Positions 32,419 through 42,282 of a stretch of DNA of 64,000 nt are shown here, piece after piece; positions within the stretch are counted from its first letter, which is position 1, and each line of letters opens with the position of its first letter. This DNA is from Isochrysis galbana (Eukaryota > Haptophyta > Isochrysidales > Isochrysidaceae), in NCBI GenBank assembly GCA_018136815.1, contig CM030937.1:5350632-5414631 (forward strand). The letters are read 5' to 3'. The translations under genes were made by a program, and so were the position numbers. A model generated the notes under the pieces. The model saw only the letters and a list, made by a program, of their open reading frames with translations. It was not told where the DNA came from and did not search any database.

Positions 32419-33151
32419 TTAACGTCGAGATCGAGTCGGTCCCTTCTCGAACGCCCAATCCACCGAAACGTTCGACCCCATGACCGTCTTCCCATTCATC
32501 TCCTTGATGGCACCCTCAGCGTCCTTTTCAGTGTGATACTCGATCAGTGCGTATCCCTGCCGAGCATGGGAGGAGGTGTTGCCATTGCGCCATCACAGCA
32601 CCAAAGCAGTTAGTGCACACCGGCCTCATCGGATAAGAGCGGCGCCCTACACATGCATGCACCTTGACGAAGCCGGTTCGTCGATCGAGGTTCAGGTGCA
32701 GGTTCTTGATCTCGCCAATGTCGCAAAAAGCATCGTGCAGGTCATCCTCGGTCGTCTCCTCGTGCAGGTTGGTAACGAAGATGATCCAACCCTCGATGGC
32801 TACAGAAGAAGGGGGGTGGGGGGGAGGGACAACAGAGTCTGTGGATGCTAGCAAGCTCTCGAGTGCGCGGCGACGAAGGTCATCCCGATAGCCACGCGGT
32901 ACGGTGCGGGCGATAACGAGCGCGAGCGCCTCACATTTCGCCGGCCCTCGCGAGGAACCCCCCTTGTTCTCGATCGAGTCGAACCTGCCGCTTTCGCCAA
33001 TCATCGAGAGCGAGGCAGCAGCAGCGCCGCGCCCCTTGAGCCTCCGGCCAGCAGCATCGCGTACGGGCGCCTTGGCTGGGCGCTGTGAGCTGCCTTCGCT
33101 CTCCATCACCGCTTCCTCCTCGCCAGTCAGCTCGAGATCCTCGGCGTCCAT
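32419..33151 (-). CDS. RBM8A: RBM8A / Y14, exon junction complex RNA-binding protein (three exons)
   Basis: Y14 pairs with MAGOH in the exon junction complex, which marks spliced mRNA for export, localisation and nonsense-mediated decay. Exons 33151-32935, 32799-32663 and 32556-32419 join in phase (introns 135 and 106 nt, GT-AG) to give 163 aa (human 174). After an acidic, low-complexity N-terminus comes [18 protein letters not shown], then the single [23 protein letters not shown] (RNP2 IIFVTNL), [20 protein letters not shown] with RNP1 spanning the second intron, [20 protein letters not shown] and [10 protein letters not shown]. These match Y14 almost block for block. The C-terminal tail is very short (TRSRR) compared with the Arg/Ser tail of animals. 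The frame is open upstream to 33172 only via GTG; the ATG at 33151 was chosen. Confidence 0.95.
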
Positions 33152-34311
33152 GGCCCTCTCTGCTCGCGCCACACCCTGCGCGCAGAGGAGGGGGCGCTCG
33201 CTCGGCAGCCCCCAGCGGAGAGGGGGGGGGGGGGGGGGCGGGGAGACGAAAAATGAACTGGGCTAAAAAGGGAAACGAACTATTCATGATGCGCATAGGA
33301 TGATGATAGAGGAACAAGAAAAAAGAAATGATAGATCGAGGAACACCAAGAAAAGAATAAGACATACTCGTATTCTCGCATTCCGGGACGCACGCACACA
33401 TTCGTGCATGATGGCGCACTACATGCTGCCGCTCCTGCCTTCTGCCTTCTATTGCGCAATACTATTGACTATTGCTATTGCTCCAAGCGACAACACACTT
33501 CCTCTTCCGTCTCTTCTCCCCATGCCCATGCTCCGCTGTGAAGAGGAAGAGGCGCTGATGCGCTCAAGCGGCCAGGCGCGGGTGCTGCTTGGAATGGTGG
33601 TTGGCGTTGGGTGGACACATCCCATATCGGATATCGGCCCTAATGCAAGTAACAAAGAACAAGTGAAAGTGTGAAAGTGAGCCCGTCATAGGTCATAGGC
33701 CACAAACAACGTATAATGATTGCGATTGCTATTCGAGAAGTATCCTAGTATGTCCACACTTGGGATGGGCGATCCTCACACTGCAACATGTGCTTCAGGT
33801 TTGCCGCTCTCCGCTCCACCCACCCCATCCCATCCAGTGACATACGACGCGCATTGTGCGGAACGCACTTCGCATGCACGTAGCGCAAAGACTAGGTAAC
33901 AGCTGCAAGTGCACTTGATACGAGGTGTTCCACATTCATTGTCAAACGCCAAAGCTGCACGGCTTCAAGACTTGGATGGTCCCGGCAAAAGTATCATCTA
34001 AACGTCAAATCAAGGAACTGCACTCGTGGACTTCGATATGTGAACTGCCACTTGCCCCGTCTTGTATCCGGCGGTAAAGAGATGCATAGCTTCTAGCCCT
34101 GAACGAGGGATTTCGCCAAAGCGGAAAAGCCCGTGTTGAATGGGCCAAGAATGCACCACCTCGGTAGTTGGCCCTTGGTGAGAGCGGCACTTCACTGGGA
34201 CATCAAGACATGACAGTGCCGACCTCACGACTCCCCCACGGCGCCATTGGCTGCCTCCGGCACAGAAGATGCCATCGCTTTGTCCTTCGCTTCCCCCACC
34301 CGTGCTGTCGC
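33152..34311. other. Intergenic, no gene seen
   Basis: Includes a G run (33222-33240) just upstream of RBM8A and ordinary sequence beyond. Several moderate ORFs here show no family features. Confidence 0.4.
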
Positions 34312-35760
34312 CTACTCGGTTGCGCTCCGATCGGCAGCTGCCCGTTTGGCAGGCGCGTGCTTAGCAGCAGCCTGATCAGCAAACGTATGATCAACAGCCA
34401 CTTGATCGGCAGCCGCCAGCTCCCTCTCAGCTCTGGTCCGTTCAGCCGCACGCGTGGCAGCAGCTCCCTCAGCCGAAGCCCACTCAGTCGCCGCTTGCTT
34501 AGTAGCTGTAGGCTCAGCGGCTGCTCGCTCCGCAGCGGCTCGCTCCTCCGCAGCGACCTTTTCTGCGATGGCATGTTTGGCCGCCTCAAGTTCGGCAGCC
34601 GCTCGCTCGGCAGCCGCTCGCTCGGCAGCCGCTCGCTCGGCAGCCGCTCGCTCGGCAGCCGCTCGCTCGGCAGCCGCACGCTCTAGCCCCAACTTCTTCG
34701 CTGTCGCCGCTTGCTCACTAGCGAGGTTTTGCTCCCTAGAGGCTCGCTCCGCTGCTGCTGTGTCTGTCTGTGCGCGCGCCATCGCCTCCACCTCTGCCGC
34801 CTCCATGGCTACATGTTGTGCGGTCTCATCACGAGCCGAAGCCTCATTGGCGACCCTCTTCGCGGAGGCCAACTTCTCCGCATCCTCGCGCTGCGCCGCG
34901 GCTTTTTCCGCTGTCAAACGCTGCGCGGCTGCCTTCTCCACCACAAGGCGCTGCGCGGCCGCCTTCTCCGCCGCAAGGCGCTGCGCGGCCGCCCTTTCCC
35001 CAGCTGCTCGATTCGCCGCCATCCAATCTGCGGCTGTCATTGTGCTAGCTTTCCTGGGCTTTGGCGACTCGTCGGCGCCACTCTCGTTGGCCGGTGGCAG
35101 TGACGGCGAGGGAGCCGGGAGCGGTGGCGGTCTGGCCTTCAGAGCCCTCCTCCTCCTCATGATCCTACGCATCTGAGCGCCGTACCACGTGTTGGCAACA
35201 GTTGCCAGGCCGGCGATTACGCCGAAAGGGCCCGTGGTGAGCCCCATGGTGGCAGCGCACAACATGAACGTCGTGTGGCCCGAAGCAGTCATGAGGAAGT
35301 GAAAATTGTGACGAAGCCACTTTTGGACTGGGGGGATGCCCACCTCCCGCAACAGCAGCACGCTTCCGAAGCCTGAGACCCAAGCAGACATGGTGACTCT
35401 GTGCAGCGCCGCTCCCGACAAGAGTCCTCCTCGGAGCGAGGCGGGGAGCACGAGCATGAGTAGCGCGGAGTTGAGAAGGTTTGCGAGGTGTCTTGCCTCT
35501 CGCGATGTGGCCAGTCTTCCCAGCCGCGCCCGCGCCGCCTGACGCTGTTTGAGAGAGAGCCACCACCAGCGGAAAGCCGGAGACGGCCGCCGGCTGCGGG
35601 ATGTGGGTAAGGGCTTCCTCTTGCGGGGGGGTGGCGGGGCGGGCGCAGTGTTGTTGGCAGATGGGACGGTAGTCGTCGTGTTCGATGCCTCACTCAACGC
35701 ACTGCCCAACAGTGCCAGGGAGAAGAAGAGGAGAAGCAGACGGGGAGATGGCCGCGCCAT
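34312..35760 (-). CDS. Secreted or membrane protein with Ala/Glu/Arg coiled coil
   Basis: 482 aa from ATG at 35760; function not recognised. Residues 1-22 (MARPSPRLLLLFFSLALLGS) are a clear signal peptide. A basic Pro/Ser/Arg segment follows, then about four hydrophobic stretches between residues 90 and 200 (NLLNSALLMLVLPASLRGGL, SAWVSGFGSVLLL, FLMTASGHTTFMLCAATMGL, FGVIAGLATVANTWYG). From about residue 240 to the end the protein is Ala/Glu/Arg-rich heptad-like sequence (AAAQRLAAEKAAAQRL; AAAERAAAERAAAERAAAE), predicted long helix. The AERAA block is encoded by about six perfect copies of a 15-bp unit (34596-34685), so its length may vary between strains. An open frame upstream of the ATG continues to 35979 but includes the signal peptide only internally. 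Confidence 0.55.
   Translation of the reverse strand: MARPSPRLLLLFFSLALLGSALSEASNTTTTVPSANNTAPAPPPPRKRKPLPTSRSRRPSPAFRWWWLSLKQRQAARARLGRLATSREARHLANLLNSALLMLVLPASLRGGLLSGAALHRVTMSAWVSGFGSVLLLREVGIPPVQKWLRHNFHFLMTASGHTTFMLCAATMGLTTGPFGVIAGLATVANTWYGAQMRRIMRRRRALKARPPPLPAPSPSLPPANESGADESPKPRKASTMTAADWMAANRAAGERAAAQRLAAEKAAAQRLVVEKAAAQRLTAEKAAAQREDAEKLASAKRVANEASARDETAQHVAMEAAEVEAMARAQTDTAAAERASREQNLASEQAATAKKLGLERAAAERAAAERAAAERAAAERAAAERAAAELEAAKHAIAEKVAAEERAAAERAAAEPTATKQAATEWASAEGAAATRAAERTRAERELAAADQVAVDHTFADQAAAKHAPAKRAAADRSATE
34596..34685. repeat. 15-bp coding tandem repeat
   Basis: About six near-perfect copies of GCTCGCTCGGCAGCC, encoding the AERAA repeats of the coiled-coil protein on the minus strand. 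Confidence 0.9.
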
Positions 35761-35959
35761 CGCGCTACTTGCCCCTCTCCCTCTCTCGCTCTCTCTCCCA
35801 CTCCACACTCTAGTACTATTTGCTTTGAGTTGTATTGTTTTCTTTATCCCTCTTGATTCGTGGATCTGTGGGGCCATAGTGGCTCTCGGCACTACTCGCC
35901 AATAAAATCTCTCCTCTGCTGCTCCCTCTCTCCACTTGCTTGCCCTCATCAGCCCCTCG

Positions 35960-37812
35960 AGTACTCCGGGGGTAGCCAACTCCTAGCACCTTTGTCCTTC
36001 CCCCCGGTATTTCCTCACCTTGGCTACCTTGGGCCTCCTCGGAGGCACTCCACCATGGGTATGGAAGGTATTGAGGCTGCCAGCACACCAAAAGTTCCAG
36101 TGGCGTACCTTCACAGCCGGGACGGCGTGCGTTCCCCCAGCTGCTCCGCCCTGTAATTATAATACTATACTCAATTCCTGTCATCGTGTACTTCCAGGCT
36201 GTAAGTGCCCATAAGTCAGCCAAATCATGCACAAAAAGGGCATTCCCAGCCACAAAGGTATGGGTGGGCCTCAAGCCAAGCACTTCCTCCTAGGAGTGAA
36301 CCTCTGACTCTCGTGACATACCGGCGCTTTGCACCCCCTCTTGCCGACCAGGTGCACGTGCGCGTGCCGATCGTCGAACACCACGGCCATCGCAGCATCT
36401 ATAGATCACAAGGAGTCAATTTAGGAACCTAATGCACTCAAAGCCTGAGCTATTCCACCTGCGATCACATCAGAACCAACACTAGCATCACTTTCCTCCT
36501 CATCCTCATCCCTTTCCTCCCCCAGCGCATCATCGGCGGACTCCGACACAGCACCGGTGAGTTTGCGGCCGAACTCATCCATCTCACACTCCGGAGGATC
36601 CCACACAACTGACACAACTTTCTCCCATGAACCAAGTTGTTCAACAACATCGGCAAAGGCGGGCAAGAGCTTGTCTTTCTTCCCATCCTGCGGCTTGAAC
36701 TTCTTGCCTCCCACGTTGACCTCATTGAGAAGAGTGGTGAGCTCGGGCTTTGTAAGTCGAAACGCATCTCCGTCGGCCGCCCACAATTTTGCTGCCGCGC
36801 CGCGCGCCTCAGCCTTCCGCTCTAGCGCGCGCTTCTCGTTGGCCACCTTGCGTGATGCTGCCCGGGCTTCCTTGTCGCCCTTTTGCGTAGCTAAGCGCTT
36901 GTGCTCCGAACGGACAAGCTCGAGTCCCTCACCGTAAGTGATCGGTCCCAGCTCCAAAAATTGGCCCGTCGAGAAGCGCTTCTTGCGCTTGTTGCTTGCC
37001 GATGACCTGCTTCGCCGTGCAGCCAACTCGGCATGCTCAGCGCTCGTCCCTGCGCCGCCAGGGGGGGCATGTGAGTCGCTGGGGTTGTGCTCTCCATCCT
37101 CCTCCATCTCTCCATCCTCTGTCTCAGACGCTGACGCACCACTCGCGCTGTTCGCATCATTCGGCGGCGGGCGTCCGCCGCCCCCCCCTGCTGCTTGCAA
37201 GACGCTCCAGTTGAGCTCCGGGGTGACTCCAGCGTCTGCGAAGCTCTTCTGCCTCTTGGCCTCCTCGCGCCGCAGCTCCCACATCACCCTGCGGGTGCAC
37301 ACAAAGCCATGTGGTGCCCTTTGCTCGAAACCGGTTGCCGCCCAGGAGTCACGCATGTTGCATACGGAGAAGGCTAACTCATACGCCTCCTTGAAGATGC
37401 TGCGGCGGTCTTCGCTGCTCAAAGTATAGTCGCCGCCCTGCATGACCCACCAGCAGCATATGGCGTGTAGAGCCTGCTGCTTCGTATCTTCCGACGGTGG
37501 GGCGCGCCCACCGTCTGTGTATGATCCTTGGCCGCTTGCCCGTCGCCTGGGACGCCCGCTGCGCGACCCCCTTGGCCCCTCCTCGTCTCGAAGGACGTTT
37601 TCGTCAGTGTTGCGTGCCGACGCGCGCGCCTGGCCCGGCGACTCAGCGGGCGAGTTCTGCGACGCCATGGCGACCGAGTGGGCGCTGGTGGTGCCTCTAG
37701 CTGGCGCCGGCTCACCTGAGCCGTACCCAAAGCGGCTGGGGAGACTGGGCCACGAAGGACGCCTGTGCCAGGGGTTGGGCACGCGCCAGGAGTTGGCTAC
37801 CCCCGGAGTACT
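35960..37812 (-). mobile_element. Unclassified DNA transposon with perfect 25-bp terminal inverted repeats
   Basis: The ends are exact inverted repeats of 25 bp starting AGTACTCCGGGGGTAGCC (35960-35984, and reverse from 37812 to 37788). The outermost AGTACT is itself a palindrome, so the target duplication cannot be told apart from the repeat: TA, GTAC or AGTACT are all possible. No longer flanking repeat is seen. Inside is one long ORF on the minus strand with no familiar transposase motifs. The length is 1853 bp. A TA target with a CTCC start would suit a mariner-like end, but this is inference. Confidence 0.75.
36421..37668 (-). CDS. Hypothetical protein of the TIR element, possible SAP-like C-terminal helix pair
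   Basis: 415 aa from ATG at 37668 (GCCATGGCG context); the frame is open to 37782, inside the inverted repeat. Not recognised. Visible features: a compact Trp/Cys-containing segment at about residues 62-130 (HAICCWWVMQGGDYTLSSED and a following helix with ELAFSVCNMRDSW), acidic and Gly/Pro linkers, a basic patch RRSRSSASNKRKKRF (nuclear localisation-like), a Lys/Arg/Ala-rich helix, then FRLTKPELTTLLNEVNVGGK, which resembles the first half of a SAP DNA-binding motif, and a very acidic C-terminus. No DDE triad or zinc finger is evident. It could be a DNA-binding accessory protein or a transposase too divergent to recognise. Confidence 0.6.
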   Translation of the reverse strand: MASQNSPAESPGQARASARNTDENVLRDEEGPRGSRSGRPRRRASGQGSYTDGGRAPPSEDTKQQALHAICCWWVMQGGDYTLSSEDRRSIFKEAYELAFSVCNMRDSWAATGFEQRAPHGFVCTRRVMWELRREEAKRQKSFADAGVTPELNWSVLQAAGGGGGRPPPNDANSASGASASETEDGEMEEDGEHNPSDSHAPPGGAGTSAEHAELAARRSRSSASNKRKKRFSTGQFLELGPITYGEGLELVRSEHKRLATQKGDKEARAASRKVANEKRALERKAEARGAAAKLWAADGDAFRLTKPELTTLLNEVNVGGKKFKPQDGKKDKLLPAFADVVEQLGSWEKVVSVVWDPPECEMDEFGRKLTGAVSESADDALGEERDEDEEESDASVGSDVIAGGIAQALSALGS

Positions 37813-38667
37813 TATGATGATTCCATGGACACGAATCTCTCCGCGCTCTCTCTCTCTCTCCCGCTCTCTCCTCTCTCTCCTATCCCTCCGCTCTCTCTCT
37901 CTCTCTCTCCCTCCCTCCCTCCCTCCCTCTCTCTTTCTCCCCCCCCCCTCCCCCCCCCCCCCTTCACGTTTCTAACGAGGACAGCTCTATCATTCATCAA
38001 TATAGCCCTTAGCATCCCGTGCCCACTCCCCCCCCCCCCCCCATCTCGTCGTCCCACGTGTGCCTCCGTGCCTCTGTCATCGTAGACCGATTTTTGTAGT
38101 AGAATGTAGAAAGTGATACACAGTCCGTGAGGGATTCATTGATTGATTGGTGATTGTGTCCTCCCGATTAGCGATTAGCGTCTCGAACCTTCGTGGTCGC
38201 TCGAATTTTGCTGCAGCCCCCCACATATTCACGTACTCGGTAGTGGCCTGCAGCCTACAGCTATCATATGGGCATAGCTATGGTGCTATGGTCTAGGGTC
38301 TAGGGTCTAGGGTCTAGAGTTGCACTCTACCTAGACAGATATAGATACAGATACTACTACTACATATTACTATCTATATGAACGTCTAATAATGAAAATA
38401 AAGAATTGAAAGCACATTCGACCTAGCCAACCGGCCAACCCCACTACATAGCCTTTTGTGAGCAGGGTGAGCGCGACACTCACACTCTACACTCTCGTCA
38501 CACTCGCAACTCACAGGCTGTCACGCTGTCACAGGCCATTCATCACGCTCCAAAAGAATGGGAAAGAGACATTCACAGCGCTCCAAGAATGGGAAAGAGA
38601 AAGAGCCCGAAGAGAACTCTTGGGGGAGGGGAGAGCTAGCTACTGTACCGAGGGCGAATGCGAGACC
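37813..38667. other. Intergenic with CT and C tracts
   Basis: 37845-37945 is CT/CCCT-rich and 37945-38045 holds long C runs. 38290-38318 has four copies of GTCTAGG in tandem. No gene recognised. Confidence 0.5.
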
Positions 38668-38857
38668 TAGATGGGAAATATGGAATATGGTGTTGGGGCT
38701 TGCAAATATAGCCAAAAACATATGTATTTGTCGTATTTGGCCTCCGGCCAAATATGTTTCATACTTCAAATAAATTTGAGGCCTACAACCCAGGATGCGC
38801 TTCAAATACAGCCAAATACATATGTATTCGGCCTGGTAAATACGTATTTCCCATCTA
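38668..38857. repeat. MITE with TA target site (copy 2)
   Basis: 190-bp relative of the 3206-3386 element in the opposite orientation. Ends TAGATGGGAAATAT and ATACGTATTTCCCATCTA are bounded by TA; the inside includes AAATACATATGTATTCGGCC and TTTGGCCTCCGGCCAAATA. Confidence 0.8.
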
Positions 38858-39381
38858 GGATCTAGGATGCGAGAGAGAGAGGTACCGGTACCGGAGGGGG
38901 CGGAGGTCCTATGATCCCGTCGGGCGCGGAGGGCGAGGTTTGGCGGGAAGACAGAGAGAAGAGGGAGGGAGAGAAAGGGGGTGGGGCACGAGGCGAGAAT
39001 GATATGTCGAGTTCTTCTCATCTGTTCGTCTTGAGAGGGAAGGGATGTTCTAACGATTTCTTTACTTGTTACTTGTGGAGAGGAAAGAGGACCGAGAAAG
39101 AGAGAAAGAGAGTGATCTATCCCTAGCTACTTTACTTTAGGAGGGGAGAGATAGGGCAAACAGGAAACAGGGGCGTCGGAAGCTAAATTTGGAAACTAGC
39201 CTCTGAGAAGCCCGCCCCCTAACACTCCCATCTCTCTCGTCTTTTCTCTGTTTCTCTCCCCTTCCTTTATTACCTCTTCTTCGTCTCCTCTCCTTTCTCT
39301 CCCTCATCGTCCTCTCCTCTCCTGTCTCTCTCTCTCCCAGCCACCGACCCTCTCTCGCTTCCTCCCTCTCCTCCCACCTCG
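38858..39381. other. Intergenic, upstream of UBA2
   Basis: Purine-rich stretches (38935-38985) then CT-rich sequence (39220-39370) leading directly to the UBA2 start, the same kind of pyrimidine tract seen before LYRM4. Confidence 0.4.
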
Positions 39382-42186
39382 ATGCCCCTCTCTCGGCGGC
39401 AGGAGCAGACGGCCTCACTGGCGCAGTGCTCGCTCGAGGGCGTCAAGGTGCGCCGCGATCGCCCGCCGCAATAGGAGGCGCGAGGACAACGCTTGGAATG
39501 GCGAGCGAGCAAGGGCTCTGCAGACTCCTGAAGTGGAAGAGGAGAAAGGGAGAGGGAGGGAGAGGGAGGGTGAGAGAGGGAGAGGGAGAGGGAGGGAGGG
39601 AGGGAGGGGAAGGAGAGAAGAAGGGGAGGAGAAGGAGAGGGAGAGAGAGAAGGAGAAAGGGAGGGAAAGAGAGGGAGAGAGGGAGAGGAGAAGGGAGGGC
39701 GGCGAGGGAGCAAGGACGAGGGGCGAGGGGGCATAAGGATGAAGAAGAGCGGTTGGGTTAGTGGGCGAGTGGGTAGGAGAGGAGAGAACGAGGAGAGGTA
39801 GGGAGGGAGAGAGGGTGAAAGAGAGTGAGAGTGAGTGAGTCTGCGGAAGATGGAGGGTGCGAGAAGAACGCGAGAGAGAGGCTGGGAGAGGGGAGAGGGA
39901 GAGGCCCGTGGGGGGAGTGAGAGCAAGGGATTTGGGAGGGGGGCCGGGGGATGAGACTGGAATTCAGGGCGAGAGCTCGAGGAGGGGAAGATATGGAGGG
40001 AGAGATAGACGGTGCTGTAGGGGGCACGAGAATGCAGGGGGCGGGAGGTTGAGAAAACGAGAAAGCGGACGGGAAGGGGGCAGGCTCATCGGTCAATAGA
40101 CAAGCGACGGAAAGGGAACAAGGGAAGGGGAGGGAGAGGGCGCAAGGAGCTGTTGGTAGAATGCTGGACGATCAGAGATATGGAAAAGAGAAGGCCACTT
40201 TGATCCTGTTCACCTAGACCTCGCTTGTGGCAGTTGGGCTCTTCCAACCACCCATCATGTCCAGCGATTCCACGCAGCGTCCCTACTCACAGGCAGCTGG
40301 CGCGATGCTCCCGCGCCGCAGGTGCTCGTCGTGGGCGCCGGCGGCATCGGGTGCGAGCTAGTGAAGAACCTTGTGCTCACGGGATTCGAGGACATCACGA
40401 TGATCGATCTTGACACGATCGACTACTCCAACCTCAACCGGCAATTCCTCTTCCGCGCGCACCACGTGAATCGCTCCAAGGCTATGGTCGCGCGCGAGGC
40501 AGTGCTTGAGTTCCCGCACGATGGCAAGCTTGAAATCAAGGCTGAGCACGGCAACATCAAGGAAGCGCGATTCGGCCCCGACTTCTTCTCTAAGGTGCGT
40601 CCCGTGCGCTCTTGCCCGCCGTCACGAGCAAGTAGTGGCTCCGCCCGCTCTTTGCGCATTGGCCTTGGCGCCATTGCTGGTGCCCCACGTTCTCGACTGT
40701 GCCGCGCCCTGCTTAGTTCAAAATTGTGCTCAACGCTCTCGACAACGTGGACGCGCGCCGCCACGTCAATCGGGTCTGCCTCGCCACCGGGGTCCCCTTG
40801 ATCGAGAGCGGGACCATGGGTTACATTGGGCAAGTCCGCGCCATCATCAAGGGGCGCACAAAGTGCTACGAGTGCGATCCAGTGGCGCCGCCCAAATCGT
40901 ACCCGATTTGCACCATTCGCAACCATCCGGACAAGCCCGTCCATTGCATTGCCTGGGCGAAGGAGCTCCTCTTCAAAAAGATCTTCTCCGGGCAGGACAC
41001 CGACCTCGTCGACACGACGGAGGAAGGCGAAGAAGGCGAGAAGGGTGCGGAGGGCGCCGCGTCGGCTGGGGTCCAGGCGCCGGCCCAAGGATCCTTGCAC
41101 AGGCATGATGGGGAAAGCGCGCAGGACTACGCGAAGCGCGTGTTCCGCACAGTCTTTGAGGCGGACGTCCAGCGCCTGCTGAACATGGCGACATTGTGGA
41201 AGGAGCGTAAGGCCCCGGTGAAGATCTTCATCGATTCGATGAGCATCCCTGACGCGACTGCACTAGCTGATGTCGAGCAACGTGTGTGGACGGTGGAGGA
41301 GAGTGCTGCAATGATGCTCTCGGCCATCGAGCGCATTCTGGCAAACCGTCCGGGTGAAGTGGGATCGCTCTCGTTCGACAAGGACGACCCGGATGCGCTC
41401 GACTTTGTGACGGCCGCATCGAACCTCCGATCGGCTGTCTTCCACATTCCTCTGCTCTCCCGATGGGACGTCAAGGAGATTGCGGGCAACATCGTCCCGG
41501 CTATTGCCACGACAAACGCGATCATCGCCGGCTTCATTGTCCTTGAGGCCCTCAAGGTCCTACGTGGCGACGTGGACTCGTGCCGCTATTGCGTGTGCAA
41601 CCGGCTGCCGTCTGGGCGCAAGCGCGACGTGCTGCTTCCCACGACGGCTCTCGAAGAGCCGAATTCTGACTGCTTTGTATGCGCAGGCTCGACCTCTGTT
41701 CTCGAGCTGGACACGAGCCGCTTCACTGTGGGGATGTTTATCGAGGAGGTCGTGAAGAAGCACCTCTCGTTCAACAAGCCCACGGTTGACCTTGTCAATG
41801 AGGTGGACTCGGCTGTCAACCCGCTCCAGCTTTGCGAAGGCGATGACGAGGACCTCGATGAGGAGGAGAGGGCCGAGTTCGATCGGTGGCTAGAGAAACC
41901 CCTAAATCAGTTGCCGGTCAAGCTCGGGCCAGGTGTCGTCTTCACCATTGATGATACCAATCAGCAGCTTAAGTGCAAGATTGGCGTGTCGCATGTCGAG
42001 CTCGATGAGGAGAAGCACCCATCTGGATTTCATTTTACGAGTGGGGCGCCGGCGCCGCAGCCGCCAATGGTGAGAAACGTGAAGACTGCGTCTGAGGACA
42101 ATAATAAGCGGCAAAAGACGAGCAGTGGCTCTGTAGTGGCCGCCGTTGTCGCTGAAGAGGACGACGGTATCGTGGTGCTTGATTGA
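39382..42186 (+). CDS. UBA2: UBA2 / SAE2, SUMO-activating enzyme subunit 2 (three exons)
   Basis: Catalytic subunit of the SUMO E1, which adenylates SUMO and carries it as a thioester before transfer to UBC9. Exons 39382-39447, 40322-40594 and 40717-42186 join in phase (introns 874 and 122 nt, GT-AG) to 602 aa (human 640). Exon 1 encodes [22 protein letters not shown] and exon 2 continues [20 protein letters not shown], the ATP-binding loop, with [16 protein letters not shown]. The catalytic cysteine is C178 in [11 protein letters not shown]. Zinc ligands are C163/C166 (KCYECDP) and C432/C435 (DCFVCAG). [20 protein letters not shown] is the adenylation-domain signature. A ubiquitin-like fold and a tail ending GIVVLD (SUMO-interaction-like) follow, with a basic NNKRQK motif. 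The first intron contains a long GA tract. A nearer ATG at 40257 is out of frame. Confidence 0.95.
39530..39720. repeat. GA/GGGA-rich tract in UBA2 intron 1
   Basis: Almost pure purine on the plus strand for about 190 bases (GAGAGGGAGAGGGAGAGGGA and variants), within the 874-nt first intron. Confidence 0.85.
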
Positions 42187-42282
42187 CCCGTCCCCGCGCG
42201 CCGCAGTCTAACTACGAATGACACATGGATGCGAATCAGGTGGGCTGATAGCACCGTCCGCACGCTCGCACTTCGCACGCGG

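Noticed and set aside
38290-38318. Telomere-like GTCTAGG tandem
   Set aside because: Only four units and not a known telomere sequence; treated as a short microsatellite.
40257-40321. ATG at 40257 as the UBA2 start
   Set aside because: It is out of frame with the ATP-binding exon, whereas exon 1 at 39382-39447 (ending SLEGVK) joins in phase and matches the family.
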